In this document: positions 54,899 to 64,000 of the stretch, piece after piece
Layout of the letters: the number at the start of each line of letters is the position of its first letter
How positions within the stretch are numbered: position 1 is the first letter of the stretch
Origin: Clostridiaceae bacterium
GTDB taxonomy: Bacteria; Bacillota_A; Clostridia; Clostridiales; Clostridiaceae
Direction: 5' to 3'
DNA: 64,000 nucleotides
Assembly: GCA_029256485.1 (NCBI GenBank)
Contig: JAQSXU010000013.1
Span: 1 to 64,000, forward strand
Notes under the pieces: generated by a model
Told to the model about the DNA's origin: nothing
The model's input: only the letters and a program-made list of their open reading frames with translations
The model's database searches: none
Position numbers and translations under genes: made by a program

Positions 54899-56086
54899 TT
54901 ATATTGCTTTGTCAAAAGAACTTTTGAAATTATTTTTTAAATAATCAAAAAAACCTCCATTTTTAAAATCTCTGTCAGAATAAACATTAACTTTTCCTCT
55001 TACTTCTCCGTCTACATAAACCTCACAATATCCAACCGCATCATTTTTCTTGTATCCTTTTTTGCTCTTTGGTTCAAGAATAATATATTTTTGAGTTATT
55101 TTATAATCCTTTCCCTTTTCAACTATTATATTTAAATCATCACATGCCTTGACATAAATAAATTTTTCACTTTTTCCGTTTAACTGTATTTTATCTAAAG
55201 TTGAATCCTTTTTAATTACTTTTTTAGCTTCGTATTTAGAAAATCCATAATTCATCAGCATACTTGCATCTCTGTTTCTTACTTTATAAGTTGGAGCCCC
55301 CATAATTACTGCAAGCATTCTAACATTATCCCTTACTGCTGTAGATGAAATACAATATTTGGCTTCATCAGTGAACCCGGTCTTAAGTCCATCACAGCCT
55401 TTAAAAAATCTAACAAGTTTATTATGATTTACTAGTCCTATTGGCGTTTTTCTCCCTTCGGATATAGTTTCCATATATGTTCCTGAATATTTTAAAATTT
55501 GAGGATGCTTTAATAATTCTCTGCTCATCAATGTTATATCATATGCACTTGTTAAATGTCCTTGAACAGGAAGTCCAGTGCAGTTTTTAAAAGTTGTATC
55601 TTTCATTCCCAGACTAGCTGCTCTTTCATTCATTTTTGTTACAAAAGCTTCTTCTGACCCTGCAAGATATTCAGCCATAGCTACTGCTGCATCATTTCCT
55701 GAGGCTATAGCTATGCCCTTTAATAGTTCCTCTACAGTACGAACTTCTCCAGAATCTAGCAGCATAGTACTTCCGCCCATTTTTTTTGCATTTTCACTTG
55801 CCGTAACTTTATCAGAAAGTTTTATCTTTCCCCCATCTATAGCTTCCATAGTCAAAAGCATAGTCATTATTTTTGTAACAGATGCCGGTGCTAATTTCTC
55901 ATGGGAGTTTTTTTCGTATATTATTTTACCGCTGACTGGTTCCATAAGTATAGCAGATTTTCCATCTACATTAAGCCCGCTGTTTTCTCCTTCTGCCCTT
56001 ACAGTATTGTTGATGCAAATCATTGGCGTTAAAAATAATGTTAAACAGCTAATAGAAATAATTTTTTTAATTAACTTATTCATCAT
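54899..56086 (-). CDS. dacF: D-alanyl-D-alanine carboxypeptidase DacF
   Basis: A 395-residue S11 peptidase with a signal peptide (LIKKIISISCLTLFLTPMIC). Active-site motifs are ASVTKIMT (SxxK), SGNDAAVA (SxN) and LKTGFTDEAKYC (KTG). The C-terminal domain and amphipathic tail (FFDYLKNNFKSSFD) anchor it at the membrane. Its place after pdp/punA/deoB/xerD matches dacF of Bacillus, which is under forespore control, but the spoIIA operon that follows there is absent here; scpA comes next. Confidence 0.92.
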   Translation of the reverse strand: MMNKLIKKIISISCLTLFLTPMICINNTVRAEGENSGLNVDGKSAILMEPVSGKIIYEKNSHEKLAPASVTKIMTMLLTMEAIDGGKIKLSDKVTASENAKKMGGSTMLLDSGEVRTVEELLKGIAIASGNDAAVAMAEYLAGSEEAFVTKMNERAASLGMKDTTFKNCTGLPVQGHLTSAYDITLMSRELLKHPQILKYSGTYMETISEGRKTPIGLVNHNKLVRFFKGCDGLKTGFTDEAKYCISSTAVRDNVRMLAVIMGAPTYKVRNRDASMLMNYGFSKYEAKKVIKKDSTLDKIQLNGKSEKFIYVKACDDLNIIVEKGKDYKITQKYIILEPKSKKGYKKNDAVGYCEVYVDGEVRGKVNVYSDRDFKNGGFFDYLKNNFKSSFDKAI

Positions 56087-56166
56087 TATCCTCCTTCCTT
56101 CGAGTTTATTTTCTCCAACATTTCAATAATTTATGGCTATTATTATTTTCCAAATTAGGATAAAAA

Positions 56167-56211
56167 AAATCCCCATGGGTGCTTTTTTTATTAAAGCACT
56201 CATGGGGATTT
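56167..56211 (-). terminator. Terminator after pdp
   Basis: AAATCCCCATGGGTGCTTT and AAAGCACTCATGGGGATTT, 19-base arms with one or two mismatches, five bases past the pdp stop, with a T8 run on the minus strand. It ends the deoB-punA-punA-pdp transcript before dacF. Confidence 0.92.
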
Positions 56212-56216
56212 ATACC

Positions 56217-57521
56217 TTATTTTACTACATCATATATGAGTTTTTTATCTTCTTTATATTCATCAACAATTTCATAATTAAAAATTATATCATTTACAGC
56301 CTTATCACCTTTAGCTTCATCATTGGTATATACATATGCTAAAATATCACCTTTTGAAACTTTGTCTCCTCTTTTTTTATTTAAAACAATTCCAACTGCT
56401 AAATCAACAATACTTTCCTTTGTTGCTCTTCCTGCACCTAATTCCATTGCAATTATTCCTATTTTTTCAGCATGAATTTTGCTTACATAGCCATCCTTCT
56501 CAATAATTACCTGCTTTATATACTTTGCCTGAGGAAGCTTTGATGTATCATCTATACAGCTTGTATCACCACCTTGAGCTGCTACAAATTCTTTTAGCTT
56601 TTCCAAGGCTTTTCCGCTTTCAATGATATTTATAAGCATTTTCCTTGCTTCATGTATATTTTCTGCTTTCTTTGCTAAAACTACCATATTACTTCCTAAA
56701 GTAAGGCATAACTCAAATAAGTCCTTGGGTCCTTTACCTTTTAAAGTATCAATTGCCTCCTTAACCTCTAAAGCATTTCCAATAGCGTATCCAAGAGGCT
56801 GATCCATATCTGAAATTACAGCAATGGTATTTCTTCCTACGCTTTTTCCAATGCTGACCATTTCCTCAGCTAACTCTCTTGCAGCTTCTGGAGTTTTCAT
56901 AAAAGCTCCATCTCCAACTTTTACATCAAGGACAATGCAGTCAGCTCCTGCTGCAATTTTTTTACTCATTATACTGGAAGCAATTAAAGAAATATTATCT
57001 ACAGTAGCAGTAACATCTCTAAGAGCGTACAGCTTTTTATCAGCTGGAGCCAAATCGCCTGTTTGCCCTCCTACGGCAAGCTTAATATTATTAACATTTT
57101 CAATAAATTTTTCTTCAGGCATTTCCACTGAAAATCCTTTAAATGATTCTAATTTGTCTATTGTTCCACCTGTATGTCCAAGTCCTCTTCCGGACATTTT
57201 TGCAACAGGGATTCCTAAAGCTGCTACCATTGGTCCTAATACCAAAGTTGTAGTATCTCCAACTCCTCCGGTACTGTGTTTATCTACTTTTATTCCTTCA
57301 ATTTTAGATAAATCTAAAACATCTCCTGAATTAACCATAGCCATTGTTAAATCCGCAGTTTCTCTTCTGTTCATTTTTTTAAAATAAATAGCCATAGTTA
57401 ATGCAGACGCTTGATAGTCGGGAATATTTCCTTTTGTATAATTTTCAATAAAGAAATTAATTTCTTCAGTTGATAATTCCAATCCATTTCTTTTTTTCAT
57501 AATAATATCATACATTCTCAT
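56217..57521 (-). CDS. pdp: Pyrimidine-nucleoside phosphorylase
   Basis: A 434-residue enzyme that splits uridine, thymidine and deoxyuridine with phosphate. The family signature is [18 protein letters not shown] near residue 110; [15 protein letters not shown] binds phosphate and pyrimidine, [13 protein letters not shown] is the core and the C-terminal domain has GAGRATKES. The length matches pyrimidine-nucleoside phosphorylase. It is last in a nucleoside catabolism operon with deoB and two purine phosphorylases. Confidence 0.95.
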   Translation of the reverse strand: MRMYDIIMKKRNGLELSTEEINFFIENYTKGNIPDYQASALTMAIYFKKMNRRETADLTMAMVNSGDVLDLSKIEGIKVDKHSTGGVGDTTTLVLGPMVAALGIPVAKMSGRGLGHTGGTIDKLESFKGFSVEMPEEKFIENVNNIKLAVGGQTGDLAPADKKLYALRDVTATVDNISLIASSIMSKKIAAGADCIVLDVKVGDGAFMKTPEAARELAEEMVSIGKSVGRNTIAVISDMDQPLGYAIGNALEVKEAIDTLKGKGPKDLFELCLTLGSNMVVLAKKAENIHEARKMLINIIESGKALEKLKEFVAAQGGDTSCIDDTSKLPQAKYIKQVIIEKDGYVSKIHAEKIGIIAMELGAGRATKESIVDLAVGIVLNKKRGDKVSKGDILAYVYTNDEAKGDKAVNDIIFNYEIVDEYKEDKKLIYDVVK

Positions 57522-57538
57522 AATAAAAGTCCCCCAGT

Positions 57539-58357
57539 TTAAATTTGGTCTATAACTTCTTTAACTAATGCAACAAATTTAGCCATTGATTTATTTGCAG
57601 TTTCCATAACTTTCTTGTGATCTAGTGGTTCTAAATTATCAGCAATGGCCATATCTGTTATACAGGATATTCCTAGCACTTTCATTGACATATGATTAGC
57701 AACGATTACTTCAGGAACTGTAGACATACCAACTGCGTCTCCACCTATTAACCTGAGCATTCTAAGCTCAGCAGGGGTTTCATAGTTAGGTCCAGATACT
57801 GCAGCGTATACACCTTTTTTAATTTCAATATTTAATTTAGCAGCACAATTCTCTGCAAGTTCTACTAATTTTTTGTCATATGCATTAGACATATCAGGAA
57901 ATCTTGGTCCAAATTCCTCATGGTTTTTTCCAATCAATGGGTTATTGCCAATTAAATTTAAATGATCAGTAATAATCATTAAATCTCCAGCTGAAAATTT
58001 AGGATTCATACCGCCTGCAGCGTTTGAAACAATTAAATTGTTTATGCCTAAACTCTTAATTACTCGTACTGCAAATGTTACCTTTTCCATTTCATATCCT
58101 TCATAGTAATGAAATCTGCCATTGAGAACCAGTACTCTCTTTCCGCTTAGGTCACCAAGTATAAGCTCACCTGCATGACCCTTTACAGTGGACACAGGGA
58201 AATTAGGTATGTCTTTGTATTTTATTACTATTTTATTTTCAATGTCATTTACTATACTTCCAAGACCTGTACCTAATATAATAGCTGTATCAATTTTCTT
58301 TTTATTTATACTTAATATATATTCCTTACATTGTTTTATTTTATCTAATAACTCCAT
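57539..58357 (-). CDS. Purine nucleoside phosphorylase paralogue with Asp at the base-specificity site
   Basis: A 272-residue trimeric-type (family 2) phosphorylase: [55 protein letters not shown] and [15 protein letters not shown] form the phosphate, ribose and base pockets. At residue 235, CITDMAIAD has Asp where the usual PunA and the neighbouring paralogue have Asn (CITNMAAG). That Asn contacts the 6-oxo group and N7 of the base; Asp there favours 6-aminopurines, as in MTA phosphorylases. I therefore infer a changed, perhaps adenosine- or MTA-like, specificity. ATG at 58357, six bases after GGAGG. Confidence 0.88.
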   Translation of the reverse strand: MELLDKIKQCKEYILSINKKKIDTAIILGTGLGSIVNDIENKIVIKYKDIPNFPVSTVKGHAGELILGDLSGKRVLVLNGRFHYYEGYEMEKVTFAVRVIKSLGINNLIVSNAAGGMNPKFSAGDLMIITDHLNLIGNNPLIGKNHEEFGPRFPDMSNAYDKKLVELAENCAAKLNIEIKKGVYAAVSGPNYETPAELRMLRLIGGDAVGMSTVPEVIVANHMSMKVLGISCITDMAIADNLEPLDHKKVMETANKSMAKFVALVKEVIDQI

Positions 58358-58380
58358 AGTAAGCCTCCACATATATAAAA

Positions 58381-59199
58381 TTAATTTATTTCACTTATAA
58401 TTTTGCTGACTAATTTAGTAAATTTATCTTTTACTTTATTTGAAGTTTCAATAACTTCTGTATGAATTAAAGGCTGATCTAAGATTCCTGCTGCCATGTT
58501 TGTAATACACGATATTCCTAAAACTTTAACACCACAATGATTTGCAGCAATAACCTCAGGAACAGTAGACATTCCAACTGCATCTCCGCCTAACAACCTT
58601 GTCATTCTTATTTCTGCAGGAGTTTCATAGCAAGGACCAGTCATCATCAGGTATGTGCCTTCTACAACTTTTATATTTAAATTAATTGCACAATTTTCTG
58701 CTATATCTATAAGCTCTTTTGAGTATGCTTCAGACATATCTGGAAACCTTGGTCCTATTTTTTCTTCATTTCTGCCTATTAAAGGATTGTTAAATGCAAA
58801 ATTAATATGATCTTTTATAATCATTAAATCTCCAGGAACAAATGTTGTATTAACACCACCAGCTGCATTAGTAACAATTAAAGTTTTTATGCCTAACTTC
58901 TTCATTATATGTATTGGAAGAACTACATCTTCCATTGCATTTCCTTCATAATAGTGAACTCTTCCCTGCATCATTACCACGTTTTTACCCTGCATTTCTC
59001 CAAAAACAAATCTTCCTGCATGGCCTTTTACTGTTGAGACCGGCATATGCGGAATTTCACTGTAATTTACATAAGTAGGGTTGGTAACAAAGTTTGCTAA
59101 ATCGCCTAAACCTGACCCAAGTATTACTCCAATTTCAGGTCTAGTTATTATTTTTGATTTTACATATTGAGAACTTTCATTAATTCTTTTCAAATCCAT
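58381..59199 (-). CDS. punA: Purine nucleoside phosphorylase (inosine/guanosine type)
   Basis: A 272-residue family 2 phosphorylase. [67 protein letters not shown] and CITNMAAGILDQPL with Asn234 match the 6-oxopurine PunA/PupG type. It converts inosine, guanosine and their deoxy forms to base plus (deoxy)ribose-1-phosphate, which deoB can isomerise. It is adjacent to a paralogue of the same length. ATG at 59199 after GGAGTG; the GTG at 59208 lies within the ribosome site. Confidence 0.94.
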   Translation of the reverse strand: MDLKRINESSQYVKSKIITRPEIGVILGSGLGDLANFVTNPTYVNYSEIPHMPVSTVKGHAGRFVFGEMQGKNVVMMQGRVHYYEGNAMEDVVLPIHIMKKLGIKTLIVTNAAGGVNTTFVPGDLMIIKDHINFAFNNPLIGRNEEKIGPRFPDMSEAYSKELIDIAENCAINLNIKVVEGTYLMMTGPCYETPAEIRMTRLLGGDAVGMSTVPEVIAANHCGVKVLGISCITNMAAGILDQPLIHTEVIETSNKVKDKFTKLVSKIISEIN

Positions 59200-59239
59200 C
59201 AAATTCACTCCATTTCACATATAATGCATTAAATTTAGA

Positions 59240-60418
59240 TTATATTGATTTTAATATTTCTTTAGAAAAACTTTTTCCATAAAGGCTATTATTGATTTTT
59301 AATAAATCTAGTATAGTTTTTCCTATGTCGCAAAAGGAATTTCTTACACCTAAATTAACACCTGGTTTTATAGCATTTCCATAAACCAATAAAGGTATGT
59401 ATTCTCTTGAATGATCTGTGCTTTCAGTAGTTGGATCACACCCATGGTCAGCTGTGATCATAAGAACATCCTCTGAACTCATATTTTTTATAATTTCAGG
59501 AAGTCTACTGTCAAAATCCATTAATGCATCAGCATATCCTTCTGCATTATTTCTATGACCATATAACATATCGAAATCCACTAAATTTGTAAATATCAAG
59601 CCAGGTTTATTTTCATTCATATATTCTATAGTTTTATCCACTCCGTCCATATTATTCTTTATATGAATTGCCTGAGTAATGCCTTTTTTATTATAAATAT
59701 CTTCAATTTTCCCTACTGCCATTACATTTAGTGAATTTTCTTTAATATAATCCAGCATAGTTTTGTTAAATGGATCTAGGGCAAAATCTCTTCTATTTGA
59801 GGTTCTGATATAACTATTGCTATTTCCTATAAAAGGTCTGGCTATTATTCTTCCAACTATATGTTCACCAGTAAGCATTTCTCTTGCAATTTTACACATA
59901 TTATATAATTCCTCTAAGGAGATTACATCTTCATGTGCAGCAATTTGAAAAACGCTGTCAGCAGAAGTATAAACAATTGGGCATCCAGTTTTTACATGTT
60001 CGTCTCCAAGCTCTTTTATTATTTCCGTTCCTGAAGCTACCACATTTCCAATAACTTTTCTTCCAATTTTACTTTCAAATTCTTGTATCACTTCTTTTGG
60101 AAAACCCTTTGGATAAGTATTTAAAGGTTTACTTAATATTACTCCGGCAATTTCCCAATGTCCTGTAACAGTATCCTTTCCCTTAGATAATTCTGCACAT
60201 TTACAGTAGGAACCTAATGAATTATGGGTTTTGTTTAATTCTGTTACCCCATCAATTAATCCTAAACCAAGACTTTCTAAATTAGGTAATTGAAAGTATT
60301 TTATTTGTCTTGCAATGTTTTCAATTGTATTACTTCCTGCATCATTATAATCTTTTGCATCAGGCAGCTCACCTATACCAACACTATCTAAAACAATTAG
60401 TATAACTCTCTTAATCAT
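59240..60418 (-). CDS. deoB: Phosphopentomutase
   Basis: A 392-residue alkaline phosphatase-superfamily enzyme interconverting (deoxy)ribose-1-phosphate and -5-phosphate. [18 protein letters not shown] carries the first metal Asp, [15 protein letters not shown] the active-site Thr, [19 protein letters not shown] further metal ligands, and [20 protein letters not shown] the last ones. It feeds the products of the three phosphorylases downstream into the pentose phosphate pathway. First gene of this group after xerD. Confidence 0.96.
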   Translation of the reverse strand: MIKRVILIVLDSVGIGELPDAKDYNDAGSNTIENIARQIKYFQLPNLESLGLGLIDGVTELNKTHNSLGSYCKCAELSKGKDTVTGHWEIAGVILSKPLNTYPKGFPKEVIQEFESKIGRKVIGNVVASGTEIIKELGDEHVKTGCPIVYTSADSVFQIAAHEDVISLEELYNMCKIAREMLTGEHIVGRIIARPFIGNSNSYIRTSNRRDFALDPFNKTMLDYIKENSLNVMAVGKIEDIYNKKGITQAIHIKNNMDGVDKTIEYMNENKPGLIFTNLVDFDMLYGHRNNAEGYADALMDFDSRLPEIIKNMSSEDVLMITADHGCDPTTESTDHSREYIPLLVYGNAIKPGVNLGVRNSFCDIGKTILDLLKINNSLYGKSFSKEILKSI

Positions 60419-60467
60419 GTTTTGTCTCCTTTTTTTATTTCATACGAAATTATATAAAACAACAAAT

Positions 60468-60503
60468 GCGTGTATTAAAGGAGAATACCCTTTCATTACA
60501 CGC
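60468..60503 (-). terminator. Hairpin between xerD and deoB
   Basis: GCGTGTATTAAAGG and CCTTTCATTACACGC pair with one mismatch around a short loop, 56 bases past the xerD stop. The minus-strand flank is ATTTGTTGTTTT, a weak U-tract, so termination may be partial. Confidence 0.6.
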
Positions 60504-60558
60504 CACAAAAGAATTATACCATAATATTAGCAAATGATAAATAAATGGTTATGTTTTT

Positions 60559-61437
60559 TTATGCCCTTGGATGGGTTTTCTTATAAACTTCTGCTATTTT
60601 ACTCTTTTTAACTATTGTTGAATATATCTGAGTAGCTCCTAAATCATTATGGCCAAGCATTTCCTGAACTGATTTAATATCCGCCCCATTTTCAAGTAGA
60701 TGTACAGCAAAGGAATGCCTTAGTGTATATGAGTTTATAGTTTTATTTATTTCCGATCGTTTAGCATAATATTTAATAGTTTTCCAAAATCCCTGCCTTG
60801 TCATTTTGGTTCCATGTAAATTTAAGAATAACAAATCTAGGTTATATATATTTATTTCATTTCTTACAGATAGGTATTCTTTTAAATATCTAACTGCATA
60901 AGATCCAATTGGAATAATTCTCTCCTTATTCTTTGTACCAACACATTTGATATATGATAGTTTAAAATTGATATCAAAGGTAGTTAAACTTAAAAGCTCA
61001 TTGATTTTAAGTCCAGCTGCATACATAAGCTCCAGCATGGCTTTATCTCTGACACCTTTATTTTTAGAAAGATTAGGCGAACTCAATAGCTTGTCCACTT
61101 CCTCCACTGTTAAAATTGCAGGTATATTATGCTGAATTTTAGGTATTTCATAGGTTATGGTTGGTTCTTCATGAATGATATTTTTTCTTATTAAATATTT
61201 ATAAAAATTTCTTATAGAAACAATATTACGGGCAATTGAGGAGTTGGCCTTTCCCTGTTTTTGAAGTGCCTGAGTAAATGCCATCAATGTAATAACATTA
61301 ACCTTAAGTATATTTTCATTTCTTTCAATTAAGAAATTTGAAAATCTCATTAAGTCCCTAGAATAAGCATCTAAAGTGTTATCGCTCATTTTTTTCTCTT
61401 TTAAAAAATTAATATAATTATCTATATAGTCACTCAT
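60559..61437 (-). CDS. xerD: XerD-like tyrosine recombinase with two altered catalytic residues
   Basis: A 292-residue tyrosine recombinase of XerD length. The N-terminal core-binding domain is complete ([20 protein letters not shown]). In the catalytic domain the first Arg is Lys (AAGLKINEL, residue 144) and the first His is Tyr (NSYTLRHSF, residue 237), while Lys near 169-171 (GTKNKERI), Arg240, His263 (LGHND) and the nucleophile Tyr272 (TQIYS) are kept. The spacing matches Escherichia coli XerD (Arg148, His244, Arg247, His270, Tyr279). Its place spoIIM-xerD-deoB-punA is the Firmicute xerD locus. Whether it still resolves chromosome dimers at dif is open. Confidence 0.85.
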   Translation of the reverse strand: MSDYIDNYINFLKEKKMSDNTLDAYSRDLMRFSNFLIERNENILKVNVITLMAFTQALQKQGKANSSIARNIVSIRNFYKYLIRKNIIHEEPTITYEIPKIQHNIPAILTVEEVDKLLSSPNLSKNKGVRDKAMLELMYAAGLKINELLSLTTFDINFKLSYIKCVGTKNKERIIPIGSYAVRYLKEYLSVRNEINIYNLDLLFLNLHGTKMTRQGFWKTIKYYAKRSEINKTINSYTLRHSFAVHLLENGADIKSVQEMLGHNDLGATQIYSTIVKKSKIAEVYKKTHPRA

Positions 61438-61474
61438 TTTTTTCTCCTTAAAACAACCAGCAATTTTTTCTAAC

Positions 61475-61711
61475 TTATATAAAATAATTTAGAAGTATTT
61501 GAAATGTTTTCAAATAATTAAATAAAAAACTCCTATTCTTATTAATTAAACTATACACTAAAACACTATTTGATGCAGGTCTTTTAGATATTATTATAAT
61601 GTATAACAAGTAATCGATTATTTTAGGTAAAAAGATACCAAATACCATTAAAATAAAAAAGCATTTAACAATTATATTAATTGTATAAAAAAAATTAATA
61701 CTTTTTTTCAT
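61475..61711 (-). CDS. Small membrane protein between spoIIM and xerD
   Basis: A 78-residue protein with a hydrophobic N-terminal half ([29 protein letters not shown]) and a basic C-terminal half ([18 protein letters not shown]). In Bacillus the slot before xerD (ripX) holds yqzK, a DUF4227 membrane protein of similar size; [10 protein letters not shown] here may correspond to its conserved segment, but the match is weak. An AGGTGAAAA site precedes the ATG. Function unknown. Confidence 0.55.
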   Translation of the reverse strand: MKKSINFFYTINIIVKCFFILMVFGIFLPKIIDYLLYIIIISKRPASNSVLVYSLINKNRSFLFNYLKTFQILLNYFI

Positions 61712-61725
61712 TTTTTCACCTGCAA

Positions 61726-62352
61726 TTAAAATAACAGTTTAATTAGATTGGGTGTGATATATGCTTCTATAAAAAATCCTAAAACCATGATTAAGGTTGC
61801 TATAATAAAAGTTATGGAATATCCTGAAATTCTCATTCCAATATTAGAAGCCCATTTTTTTGTTCCCCTGTCCTTTAGTAATTCCAGAGAGAACTGCATT
61901 GCTATAACCGATGTAAATAAAATACAGGGTATATATATTATGTTTTGAGGTATAATTCCAATAAGAGATACCCATATACCATTAAAGCCAATGCTGTTTA
62001 TCATAAAACTAATTGTAAATCCTAATGTAAATCCCTTTATTAAGTCAATAATAATTATTACTGGCAGGCCAACCATAGTCATCCCTAAAAACCACATTGC
62101 TGCAATGATTGGTAAATTGTTCTTTAATGTTTGAAAAAAAATTGCTTTATATTGTATTCCATTATCCTTAAATGAAGAAGTAAAACCATTTATATAACTT
62201 GATAAATCATTTTTATCTATTGAACCCATATATTTTACACTATAGATTCCCAATACAACTCCAGTACAAAGGCAAAATATGCTAACTACGTACAGCCAGA
62301 AATTATCTTGAATATGTCCATTAATATTTGAATATATAACATTGTCCTTCAT
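61726..62352 (-). CDS. spoIIM: Stage II sporulation protein M
   Basis: A 208-residue membrane protein with five predicted helices. The first is LYVVSIFCLCTGVVLGIYSV; FLGMTMVGLPVIIIIDLIKGFTLGF and GIIPQNIIYIPCILF are the SpoIIM/DUF95 conserved parts. With SpoIIP and SpoIID it forms the septal peptidoglycan-degrading machine for engulfment. Upstream of xerD and downstream of nudF, as in Bacillus. The ATG at 62352 is seven bases after GGGGGT. Confidence 0.94.
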   Translation of the reverse strand: MKDNVIYSNINGHIQDNFWLYVVSIFCLCTGVVLGIYSVKYMGSIDKNDLSSYINGFTSSFKDNGIQYKAIFFQTLKNNLPIIAAMWFLGMTMVGLPVIIIIDLIKGFTLGFTISFMINSIGFNGIWVSLIGIIPQNIIYIPCILFTSVIAMQFSLELLKDRGTKKWASNIGMRISGYSITFIIATLIMVLGFFIEAYITPNLIKLLF

Positions 62353-62420
62353 AATATTTACCCCCTTAGTAATCATCTTTTTAATATTATGATTACAAGG
62401 GAGGTAATATTCCTTAATTT

Positions 62421-62942
62421 TTATAACATGGCAAAAGCACTAATTGTCTTGCTATCTATTATTTCCCCATTTTTAATCATTTCTTTAAACTTTTCTATAT
62501 TTAATTCATGCAAATTGATAAATTCATCTTCATCACCTAATCCTGTAGTTCCTTTATATAAATCTTCTGCCTTATAAATATATATATATTCATCGCAGAA
62601 ACCTGGTGATGTTACTATTTTCCCCATATATTCAAATTTATTCGCCTTATAACCGGTCTCCTCTTCTAGTTCCCTGATACCGCAGATCTTAATATCCTCA
62701 CCGGTCTCTATTTTCCCAGCAGGCAATTCCAATAATTTTTTCTGAATAGGGTTTCTAAATTGTTCTACCATTAATATGGTATTAGCATCTTTAAATGCTA
62801 AAATTGCCACTCCTCCTGGGTGTTTTACTATTTCCCTTTTTGTTATTCTACCATTTGGCAGTTCTACAGTTCTAACATTAACATTAATAATTTTTCCTTC
62901 ATATATGGTTTTTTCATCAATTGTTTTCTCTGTAAAATCCAT
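62421..62942 (-). CDS. nudF: Nudix ADP-ribose pyrophosphatase
   Basis: A 173-residue Nudix hydrolase. The Nudix box, GKIETGEDIKICGIRELEEE then TGY, matches GX5EX7REUXEEXGU. The segment FRNPIQKKLLELPAG before it and TSPGFCDEYIYIY after it are typical of ADP-ribose pyrophosphatases (NudF/YqkG), which split ADP-ribose to AMP and ribose-5-phosphate. It lies upstream of spoIIM, as yqkG does in Bacillus. ATG after AAAGGAGAT. Confidence 0.93.
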   Translation of the reverse strand: MDFTEKTIDEKTIYEGKIINVNVRTVELPNGRITKREIVKHPGGVAILAFKDANTILMVEQFRNPIQKKLLELPAGKIETGEDIKICGIRELEEETGYKANKFEYMGKIVTSPGFCDEYIYIYKAEDLYKGTTGLGDEDEFINLHELNIEKFKEMIKNGEIIDSKTISAFAML

Positions 62943-62971
62943 TATTAATCTCCTTTGTTGTGTAATAGATT

Positions 62972-63006
62972 AAAATTGACAATTGATTAATTCAATTGTC
63001 AATTTT
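62972..63006. repeat. Perfect inverted repeat upstream of nudF
   Basis: AAAATTGACAATTGA and TCAATTGTCAATTTT, 15-base perfect arms with a 5-base loop. It lies 30 bases before nudF and 118 bases after the protease stop. It could be a terminator for the protease (minus-strand flank TTTTAATCT) or an operator; each arm also contains TTGACA. The rest of this gap holds no gene. Confidence 0.6.
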
Positions 63007-63123
63007 ATGATTTTTCTCACTTTATACACTTATTATAAGCACATTTAAATGGTAATATCAAGCACTTTAAAATAAAAGTTTCACAATTGAAATTAGTTCA
63101 AGCTATGCTGAAAAAGCTTAATT

Positions 63124-64000
63124 TTAGTAAACTTTTAATGAGTAAGCCATAGATGTACTATATGCTCCATTGTAACCTATAACCTTCACATAATAAGTAC
63201 CTGTTTTTCTAGCATAGTAACTAATACTTTCAGCCAATGTGCCAGAATTGTATGACCTTGCTACTAAGTTTCCAGAGGAATTATATAAATATAAATCATA
63301 ATCGCCGGGAAGATTTGTTAGACTAACATTTATATATCCAATGGAACTTTGAGTAAACTTGTAATAATCCACATCAGTGGAATTTCCTATATATGCATTG
63401 TAAATAGTGCCTTTATTTATAGAATAAGCTTGACTTGCTGTATTATTAGGTTCATATGAATCTGTAGAGGTGCTTTCAACAATACCTACTGCATCATAAG
63501 CACTGCCGACAGCATTAACTTCCTGACTGCTTGTTCCATATAAATCTGTTGCTGCTTGAGTTAGAGCATTTCTTGCTCCTAGAAAATCTGTAGTTGGAAT
63601 CATATAATTAGTTAGTGCTCTATAGTAAATTTGTGCAGTTTCTGAGCATCCTAAAGTTTGAGCAATTAAATATGCTGCTTTATTTGTTATACCTGAATTT
63701 GTATGCACTCCGCCATAATCGCTGGTGGTATAATAATAATTACTCATATTATCTGGCTGATTATACAAAGTAGGATTTGCCAAACTTCTCAGAGCATCTC
63801 CACTGGTTCCTGGTGTGTACACATCATCACCAATCAGCCAATCAGCTGAGTTAAAAGTCCATGTACCCCCGTTTTTAACATTATATTTATCATAGGTTTC
63901 TACCAGAACACCTAATACATCAGACATGGATTCATTTAATGCACCTGATTCATTACTGTAATTTAAATTTGCAGTTTTTTCTGTTACCCCATGAGTCATC
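63124..64000 (-). CDS. Thermolysin-family (M4) metalloprotease with PPC domain, C-terminal part (cut by window edge)
   Basis: The last 292 codons of a secreted neutral protease. The second zinc His is in MTHGVTEKTANL, the third ligand Glu in GALNESMSDVLGV, and the catalytic His in YGGVHTNSGI; the first HE of HExxH is beyond the window. After the M4 domain (to about visible residue 195) a bacterial pre-peptidase C-terminal (PPC) domain starts at DSYEPNNTASQAYSI and ends SYYARKTGTYYVKVIGY. The PPC domain is normally for secretion or substrate binding and is often removed. Such proteases degrade extracellular protein. An ATG inside the visible part is not the start. Confidence 0.92.
   Translation of the reverse strand, partial: MTHGVTEKTANLNYSNESGALNESMSDVLGVLVETYDKYNVKNGGTWTFNSADWLIGDDVYTPGTSGDALRSLANPTLYNQPDNMSNYYYTTSDYGGVHTNSGITNKAAYLIAQTLGCSETAQIYYRALTNYMIPTTDFLGARNALTQAATDLYGTSSQEVNAVGSAYDAVGIVESTSTDSYEPNNTASQAYSINKGTIYNAYIGNSTDVDYYKFTQSSIGYINVSLTNLPGDYDLYLYNSSGNLVARSYNSGTLAESISYYARKTGTYYVKVIGYNGAYSTSMAYSLKVY

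Noticed and set aside
55578..56129. A 183-codon plus-strand frame opposite dacF.
   Set aside because: Antisense to a complete DacF with all active-site motifs; no own signals.
56824..57387. A 187-codon plus-strand frame opposite pdp.
   Set aside because: pdp is complete and conserved on the other strand; the antisense frame has no ribosome site or recognisable domain.
60559..61437. The tyrosine recombinase as an integrase of a mobile element.
   Set aside because: The flanking genes are the conserved spoIIM and deoB neighbours, no attachment repeats or phage genes are near, and length and core match XerD.
1..64000. CRISPR arrays, tRNA or rRNA genes, insertion sequences, replication origins.
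   Set aside because: No regularly spaced direct repeats, cloverleaf or rRNA sequences, transposase genes or DnaA-box clusters were seen by eye; a dedicated scan could still find short ones.

Overview
The window is low-GC DNA packed with genes and reads as a chromosomal segment of an anaerobic, endospore-forming Firmicute, most likely Clostridium sensu stricto. The support is the AT-rich third positions, strong GGAGG-type ribosome sites, frequent GTG/TTG starts, three sporulation sigma factors (sigG, sigE, sigK), spoIIGA, spoIIM, ytfI/ytfJ, prkA-yhbH-spoVR, an NfnAB-type transhydrogenase and a sigma-54-controlled iron alcohol dehydrogenase. No rRNA, tRNA, CRISPR array, insertion sequence or prophage was recognised. 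Almost everything is on the minus strand.

Layout, left to right (minus-strand operons therefore read right to left). 1-5.5 kb: partial nrdR, a ylmC-like gene, sigG, sigE, spoIIGA, ftsZ, ftsA, the engulfment and early mother-cell sigma locus next to the division genes. 5.7-9.4 kb: a membrane glycosyltransferase, two tiny plus-strand ORFs with their own promoter and terminator, a lone pilT, and an aroE that has lost its N-terminus. 9.5-24.2 kb: a long housekeeping series in transcription order alaS (with T-box leader), ireB, ruvX, DUF1292, fur, rnjA, ylbF-like, typA, mltG, trmR, trhP, udk, a class B penicillin-binding protein and uninterrupted sigK with a pro-sequence. 24.3-29.4 kb: AI-2E permease, yrrD-like, iscU, iscS, iscR behind a promoter with a large palindrome, and a membrane metallophosphoesterase.

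29.4-37.8 kb: a flavin-reductase gene remnant, a stand-alone and strongly degenerate [NiFe]-hydrogenase large-subunit homologue on the plus strand, nfnA-nfnB, an iron alcohol dehydrogenase behind a clear sigma-54 promoter with repeated upstream palindromes, its probable AcoR-type activator, and a DegV protein. 38-46.6 kb: spoVR, yhbH, prkA, a large VIT/vWA protein and a CapA-type protein. 46.7-51 kb: small unknown genes, a DUF2935 protein and a two-gene flavin/iron-sulfur electron-transfer pair. 51.2-63 kb: a D-Ala-D-Ala carboxypeptidase, ytfI-ytfJ, scpB-scpA, dacF, a nucleoside salvage operon (pdp, two diverged purine nucleoside phosphorylases, deoB), xerD, a small membrane protein, spoIIM and nudF. 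63.1-64 kb: the C-terminal part of a secreted thermolysin-type protease running off the window.

The observations most worth following are: (1) the orphan hydrogenase-like protein, which keeps only one cysteine of each nickel-binding pair; (2) the tandem purine nucleoside phosphorylases, which differ at the Asn/Asp base-specificity position; (3) a XerD at the standard xerD locus with two catalytic residues replaced; (4) the regulatory region of the alcohol dehydrogenase; (5) the paired FAD oxidoreductase and nine-cysteine reductase; and (6) the small-ORF pair at 7.3-7.5 kb.
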